From: Bromus sterilis
Lineage: Eukaryota; Streptophyta; Magnoliopsida; Poales; Poaceae
NCBI GenBank assembly: GCA_950022295.1
Contig: OX465597.1
Coordinates: 124,001 to 188,000, forward strand
Length of the DNA: 64,000 bases
Reading direction: 5' to 3'
Part shown: positions 58,515 to 64,000 of the stretch, piece by piece
How the letters are laid out: each line of letters begins with the position of its first letter
Numbering within the stretch: position 1 is the stretch's first letter
Notes under the pieces: generated by a model
Databases searched by the model: none
What the model saw: the letters and a program-made list of their open reading frames with translations, nothing else
What the model was told of the DNA's origin: nothing
Made by a program: the position numbers and the translations under genes

Positions 58515-59294
58515 ATGGCAGATCTTCCCCCTCAGCAGATTGTTCGTTTGACCAGGTGCCTCGGTGTGCGTGGCCATCCCGCCACGTTGATCGAGATGAT
58601 GTCCTTCATTGGATACCGATGGTACCCTGAGTACACCGTCGAGGAGCAGTTCCACGAATTCAACCAGACCCAGTTACACTGCATTGTCAGGATCTACCCG
58701 CACCACAATGGAGTCACTCAGCCTATCCACTTTGGACATGGCATTGGCATGACAAAGAACATGGCTGTGCAGGATGCTGCATACTCATGTATTACCCTGC
58801 TGAGAGAGGAGCACACTATGCTGAGAGAGACCTCGTTCCGCTATATCCCTGCTGCACTTCCAGGAGAAGAGGGATATTACACCGGACTCTGCTCAGATCA
58901 CTCTAAAGAAGATCCAATACTTCAGATGACTGCTAGGTTTGCTAGTGATCGAGATCGTGATGCACGCGCTCTCCGTTTTGAGCTTCACGCCACCCGTGTT
59001 CGTCTGTATCGAGCACTGACACTCTTGGCACCCTTCATGAGTGTTGGATCAGTCGAGTATGATGCTATCTACCCTGTGAGGACTCAGATGCCTTCTCGAG
59101 TTGCTTGGCCCGAAATTGGAGGCATTTTTCCACCCCGTGGTCCTTTGCTTCCACCCTACGCTGGACCTAGGCCCCATCCTTTCCCAAATGGATATCAGGG
59201 TCCACAGGCCTCCGTGTTTTCCGATGGTCACCTTCAGCTACCGGGATACGCGGGTAACTTTTATGAGGACTACTATGGAGATGGAGATGAGTGA
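58515..59294 (+). CDS. Extra pre-gag ORF with dsRBD-like region, 259 aa
   Basis: An intact frame between PBS and gag, on the sense strand. ATG follows an acceptor-like TTTACGTTTCAG. Residues about 22-98 resemble a double-stranded RNA-binding domain: an N-terminal helix region, WYPEYTV, a strand with LHCIVRIY, then HGIGMTKNMAVQDAAYSCI, close to the GxGxSKKxAxxxAA consensus that ends such domains (Thr-Lys replaces Ser-Lys-Lys). The middle is Arg-rich and helical (RFASDRDRDARALRFELHAT) and the tail is rich in Pro, Gly and Tyr with an acidic end. It is free of stops while gag and pol are broken. The function is unknown; binding of element RNA is an inference. Gypsy element 1 has no counterpart. 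Confidence 0.7.
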   Translation: MADLPPQQIVRLTRCLGVRGHPATLIEMMSFIGYRWYPEYTVEEQFHEFNQTQLHCIVRIYPHHNGVTQPIHFGHGIGMTKNMAVQDAAYSCITLLREEHTMLRETSFRYIPAALPGEEGYYTGLCSDHSKEDPILQMTARFASDRDRDARALRFELHATRVRLYRALTLLAPFMSVGSVEYDAIYPVRTQMPSRVAWPEIGGIFPPRGPLLPPYAGPRPHPFPNGYQGPQASVFSDGHLQLPGYAGNFYEDYYGDGDE

Positions 59295-59626
59295 GACCGC
59301 CTGTGGTCTTACTTAGTGAGGATGTAGTAGTATCTTAGTATATTGTACGCAAGGTATTCTAAGTTCCAGAGGCTTAGATAAATAATGTATAGGAAGTCAT
59401 AGTGCCTCTGAAGGATGTATCATCTTCATCACGTTTGTATTAGCTTGGTGCTTGTACTAAAATGATGTATGGTTTGTATGACAGCTTGTGAATATATGGC
59501 TTGTATGCTTTTATCACCATGTTGTCAAGATGATTACTTCCTTTGCTCTGTAAACCTTCCAGTACTTCAATACCTTGATTAGATTCTTCCAATCAACTCT
59601 GTTTGACTTTGGTTTTCACCTTCAGG
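59295..59626 (+). other. Spacer between the extra ORF and gag
   Basis: AT-rich, no gene. It ends in a pyrimidine-rich acceptor-like stretch GGTTTTCACCTTCAG just before the gag ATG, resembling the sequences in front of the extra ORF and of gag in gypsy element 1. Confidence 0.5.
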
Positions 59627-60650
59627 ATGTCTCAAGGAACCCGTGGCCAGCTTGGTCGTGCCCAGGGTCGTGGGAATGAACAGGAGGAAGGCAACCATCC
59701 ACCCCCACCCACGATGGCTCAGGTTCTGATGGAGGTTGAGAGGAACCGCCGAGACTCTCACCATTTGCTGGAAGTCATTGCCCGCAACACCACTCAGCAG
59801 CGCAACGAGTTGGTGTCTTTGAACGACTTCATCCGGCTTCATCCCCCGGTTTTCAGTTACTCCACCGAGCCCCTTGACGCCGATGACTGGCTTCGCAGCA
59901 TCGAGAGGAAGCTCCAGGCAGGCCATATTGAAGATGGCGACAAGGTCAGCTATGCCACCTATCACCTTGAAGGTGCAACTAGCTCTTGGTGGGAGAACTT
60001 CCTGAACATGCGTCCCGTTGGACCTCCCGCATCTTGGGATGAATTCTGCACTTCCTTCCGTGAGCACCACATTCCAAAGGGTCTTATGGACCGCAAGCGT
60101 GAGGAGTTCTGCAACCTCACCCAAGGCAGAAGGACTGTTGACAAATTTAGTCGTGAGTTCAACCGACTTGCTCGTTATGCTACTGAAGAGGTCTCCACCG
60201 ACGCCAAGAAGCAAGAAAGGTTCCGTCGTGGACTAAATTCTGGACTCCGTCGTGAGCTCAACCTACATGACTTTGCCACCTTCCAGGTCCTTGTCAACAA
60301 GGCCATCAAGGCAGAGGACATGAACAACCCCAATGACTTTCGGAAACACCCTAGAGACGATGGATCATACAGTTCCGGCTCCCAGAAGCGCAAGATCTGG
60401 ATCCCCAACAGTATGTTTCGCCAGAACAACCCACCGAGGCCATCCTATGTGGCGCCTCGTCCACCAACTCAGTTCCACCCAGCTCCACCAAACAACCCAG
60501 CTCCACGCACTGTCTTTGGAGCCTGTTACAAGTGTGGTCAGGAAGGCCACTACTCCCGTGAGTGTCCCCAGAACCAGCTCCAGAATCAGAATGCTCCACC
60601 CCGTGCCGGAGGCAACAACAATCGTCGTGGAAGCCACCCCAGAAGGTCTA
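59627..60650 (+). pseudogene. Gypsy element 2 gag (3' frameshift)
   Basis: Starts MSQGTRGQLGRAQGRGNE. The gag core is LHPPVFSYSTEPLDADDWLR, SSWWENFLNM, FREHHIPKGLMDRKREEF and FRRGLNSGLRRELNLHDF, followed by a zinc knuckle CYKCGQEGHYSREC. The frame is intact up to the knuckle and shifts near 60620-60660, before the protease. An upstream in-frame ATG at 59603 also exists, but the ATG at 59627 follows the acceptor-like site and matches the family start. Confidence 0.9.
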
Positions 60651-63600
60651 CACCGCCAAACCCGCTCCTCCCGCCACTCGTGGACGTGTGAATCAGATTG
60701 CCGCCGAAGAGACTGACGACACCACTGACATCATTCTTGGTACGCTCCTAGTCAATTCTGTTCCTACTTCCGTTCTTTTCGACCCAGGGGCATCTCATTC
60801 ATTCATGTCGGAAAGTTATGCACTTCGTCATGAGTTATCTTTTGTTGAATTGTCCACCCCAATGATTATCAAACTCCAGGGTCAAGATGGAAAACTAATA
60901 GAGTAGGCCATGGTAATCAAATTGCAATTGAGGGTTTAGTATTCCTTGCTTCACTCATAGCCCTCAAGTCTTCAGACATTGATGTCATCCTTGGCATGGA
61001 TTGGCTATCAAGACAAAATGCCTACCTTGATTGCAGAGGCAAATCCGTGAAACTCACCCACCCTTCAGGCAAGACCGTCACCTACACCTCACCCAGAACA
61101 AGAACCCAAGTGCATTCTTTGAATGTACTTCCCCTTCCCGACCTTGAAGATGTTCCGGTGGTTCGTGACTTCCCGGATGTCTTTCCTGAAGAGCTGCCAG
61201 GAATGCCACCCGACAGATGTGTAGAGTTTATAGTGGATCTTGTGCCAGGAACCACACCAATTTCTAGACGCCCATACAAAATGGCCCCACGTGAGTTAGC
61301 TGATCTTAAAACCCAAATGGAAGCTTTGTTGGAAAAAGGCTTCATCCTCCCTAGCTCATCGCCATGGGGTTGCCCCGTTCTGTTCGTAACAAAGAAAGAT
61401 GGAACAGAAAGGATGTGCGTAGACTATCGCCCGCTAAATTTAGCGACGATAAAGAACAAGTACCCACTGCCCAGGATCAATGATCTTTATGATCAACTCG
61501 CAGGATCCTCTGTCTTCTCCAAGATGGATTTGAGATTAGGTTATCATCAAATAAAAATCCGAAACGAGGACATTCCCAAGACGGCTTTTACTACTCGTTA
61601 TGGTCTTTACGAGTACACCGTCATGTCCTTTGGTTTAACCAATGCCCCGCCACTTTCTCACGCATGATGAATTCGATCTTCATGGAGTACCTAGATAAAT
61701 TTGTTGTAGTTTATCTCGATGACATTCTCATTTACTCGAAGAACGAAGAAGAACATGCCGAACACCTAAGGCTGGTATTGATGAAACTTAGAGAGCATCG
61801 CCTGTATGCTAAATTCTCCAAGTGTGAATTTTGGCTACCAGAAGTGACCTACTTAGGCCACGTGATTTTTGCAAATGGCATTGCTGTGAATCCCGAGAGA
61901 GTTCAGGCCGTCCTCGACTGGACTCCACCTGAATCGGTTAAGCAAGTTAGGAGTTTTCTTGGCCTAGCCAGCTACTGCCGTCGCTTCGTCAAGAACTTTT
62001 CTAAAGTTGCAAAGCCTCTAACTAAACTCCTCAAGAAAGATAAGAAATTCCTATGGACTCCCAAGTGCGAGGAAAGCTTTCAAGAGCTAAAAAGAAGATT
62101 CACTTCTGCACCCGTACTTGCACCTCCAGACACCAAAAAGGATTTTGAGATCTATTGTGACGCATCAAGGCAAGGGTTAGGATGCATACTTCTGCAAGAT
62201 CGACATGTGGTAGCTTATGCTTCACGCCAGTTGCGGCCACATGAAGAGAACTATCCTACCCATGAACTTGAACTCGCTGCCGTAGTTCATGCCCTAACAA
62301 CTTGGCGACATTACCTCCTTGGTAATCGTTGCGAGATCTATTCCGACCACCAAAGCCTCAAATACATTTTCACCCAGCCAGATCTTAATCTCAGTCAAAG
62401 ACGCTGGATTGAGTTGATAAAAGATTACGACTTAGGAATTTCTTACACCCCAGGCAAAGCCAATGTCATGGCTGATGCACTAAGTCGTAAATCGTATTGT
62501 AACAACCTCATGTTACAACAGTATCAAGTACTTCTTCATGAAGAATTTCGCAAGCTCAATCTTGAGATTGTTCCTCATGGCTATCTTTCTACCTTGGTGG
62601 CGAAACCAACTCTTGAGGATCAAATCATAATTGCCCAAAGGCGTGCACGAGGTGTTCGCCGGATCAAGGAGAACATTGCTTGCGGAGTTGCTAAATGTTT
62701 CTCCACAGATAGCAAGGGAACGGTATTCTTTGAAAATCGTTTGGTAGTACCTAAGAATAGGGAACTAAGGCAACTCATCCTCAAGGAAGCCCATGACACA
62801 CCCCTCTCGATTCATCCCGGTAGCACAAAAATGTACCGAGATCTACGCCAGAGATTTTGGTGGACTAGGATGAAGAGAGGCATTGCTCAATTTGTTGCCG
62901 AATGTGATGTTTGTCGTCGCATTAAGGCAGAACATCAAAGACCTGCTGGCACACTTCAACCTTTGCCTATTCCAGAGTGGAAATGGGACAAAGTCGGTAT
63001 TGACTTGATCACCGGATTTCCAAAAACCCAAAAGGAAACAATGCCATCTTTGTTGTCATAGATAGGCTTTCCAAAGTTGCTCACTTCCTTCCAGTTCGCG
63101 AGTCTATAACTGCTAGCCAGTTAGCGGACTTGTACGCCTCTAGAATTGTATCCCTTCACGGTGTTCCTTTGGAAATCAATTCTGATCGCGGTAGCCTTTT
63201 CACCTCGAGATTTTGGGGAAGCTTTCAGAATGCTATGGGAACTCATCTCTCCTCTAGTACAGCTTTCCATCCTCAGTCTAGCGGTCAAGTCGAAAGGGTT
63301 AACCAAATTCTTGAAGACATGCTCAGAGCTTGTGTTATCTCATTCGGAAAGAATTGGGAGAAGTCTCTGCCACTCGCCGAATTAGCTTATAACAATAGTT
63401 TTCAATCTAGTCTGAACATGGCTCCTTTTGAACTCCTATTTGGACGAAGATGTCGAACACCTTTAAACTGGTCAGAAACCGGTGAAAGACAATTCTTTGG
63501 ACCAGACATGATCAAGGAAGCAGAAGAGCAAGTTCGCATTGTACGTGATCAATTGAAAGCAGCCCAGTCTCGTCAGAAAAGCTACTATGATCGTCATCAT

Positions 63601-64000
63601 AGGCAAGAGAGCTACAATCTGGATGAGAAGGCTTACCTCCGGGTTACTCCTCTGAAGGGAACCCAACGTTTAGGTATCAAAGGCAAGTTGGCCCCACGTT
63701 ACATCGGACCTTTCCGCATTCTTGCTAAAGGTGGAGAAGTTGCCTTCCAACTTGAACTACCCCCGCACCTTTCCCGAGTACATGATGTATTCCATGTGTC
63801 CCAACTCAGGCGTTGCTTCAAGGACCCCATCCGCGAAGTCGACCATGAAACGCTTGATCTCCAAGATGACCTTTCTTATCGAGAATACCCCGTTCGTATT
63901 CTTGATTCCGCAAAGCGTGTCACTCGTCGTCAGAAGATTAGGTTTCTGAAAGTGCAATGGTCACACCACTCTGAGAGAGAAGCCACGTGGGAAAGAGAAG
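60651..64000 (+). pseudogene. Gypsy element 2 pol: protease, RT, RNase H, integrase, chromodomain start (broken, incomplete)
   Basis: The protease motif reads FDPGASHSFMS, so the catalytic DTG has become DPG (60781-60789). A TAG at 60904-60906 and a frameshift follow. RT is split by another shift near 61650 and carries YLDDILIYSK (about 61710-61740). RNase H (YCDASRQGLGCILLQ) and the first integrase part share one frame until about 63035. The integrase core and C-terminal part then read open in a third frame from 63034 to the window end: NSDRGSLF, GQVERVN, and the chromodomain-like KVQWSHHSEREATWERE. Catalytic Asp-Asp-Glu positions are present. Confidence 0.92.

Larger units (their letters stand above)
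51604..64000 (+). mobile_element. Second Ty3/gypsy insertion, running off the window
   Basis: LTR sequence begins TGTCACAACCCC at 51604 inside the copia LTR. The insertion has a truncated LTR copy, a 0.4-kb foreign piece, a complete LTR, PBS, an extra ORF, gag and pol. Pol ends at the window border within the chromodomain-like region. Its polyprotein is clearly related to gypsy element 1, but the leader between PBS and gag is much longer (about 1.5 kb against 0.65 kb). Confidence 0.88.

Overview
This is nuclear DNA from a large-genome grass, most likely a Triticeae species (wheat, Aegilops, barley or a relative). I infer this from one GC-rich intronless plant decarboxylase gene set in deeply nested LTR retrotransposons and CACTA transposons, with LTRs of about 4 kb, chromodomain Ty3/gypsy polyproteins, GGTCCCGGTT-type subterminal repeats and MITE fragments. 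No species name can be proven from the sequence alone. Prokaryotic features such as operons, CRISPR arrays or ribosome binding sites are absent.

Layout. (1) Positions 1-15842 read as one old CACTA element that starts left of the window: a TNP2-type transposase pseudogene, interrupted by a second smaller CACTA (1020-3364, TSD AAC), then a tandem array of 670-bp units (5612-9398), GGTCCCGGTT inverted repeats next to a TATA box (9680-9891), and a second pseudogene (11616-15414) ending in a Ulp1-type cysteine protease domain. The element ends in CACTAGTG at 15842. (2) Positions 15843-20456 are the genic island: one intact tryptophan/tyrosine decarboxylase gene (17756-19336), its promoter with a TATA box and a 26-nt G run, an orphan minus-strand exon upstream, and a diverged downstream copy of the promoter region that suggests a lost tandem gene copy. 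(3) Positions 20457-22709 are fragments of an unclassified LTR-like repeat with internal duplications.

(4) Positions 22710-51603 are one Ty1/copia element on the minus strand. Its RNase H region was split by a 21.7-kb Ty3/gypsy element (24702-46409, TSD GACGG/GACAG), whose 3' LTR was in turn split by an 8.07-kb non-autonomous CACTA element (36158-44227, TSD GCA). (5) From 51604 to the window end, a second Ty3/gypsy insertion cuts the 5' LTR of the copia element. It consists of a truncated LTR, a 0.4-kb solo-LTR-like piece, a full 4.06-kb LTR, a PBS, an extra 259-codon ORF with a dsRBD-like region, then gag and pol running off the window.

Only the decarboxylase looks like a functional host gene. 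The transposon polyproteins all carry stops or frameshifts; the 259-codon ORF of the second gypsy element is intact. The most unusual points are the extra dsRBD-like ORF, sequence shared between the CACTA gene-2 leader and the first gypsy LTR, the related ~670-bp satellite found inside two different CACTA elements, the threonine at a substrate-discriminating position of the decarboxylase, and two tRNA-like modules inside the third CACTA element.
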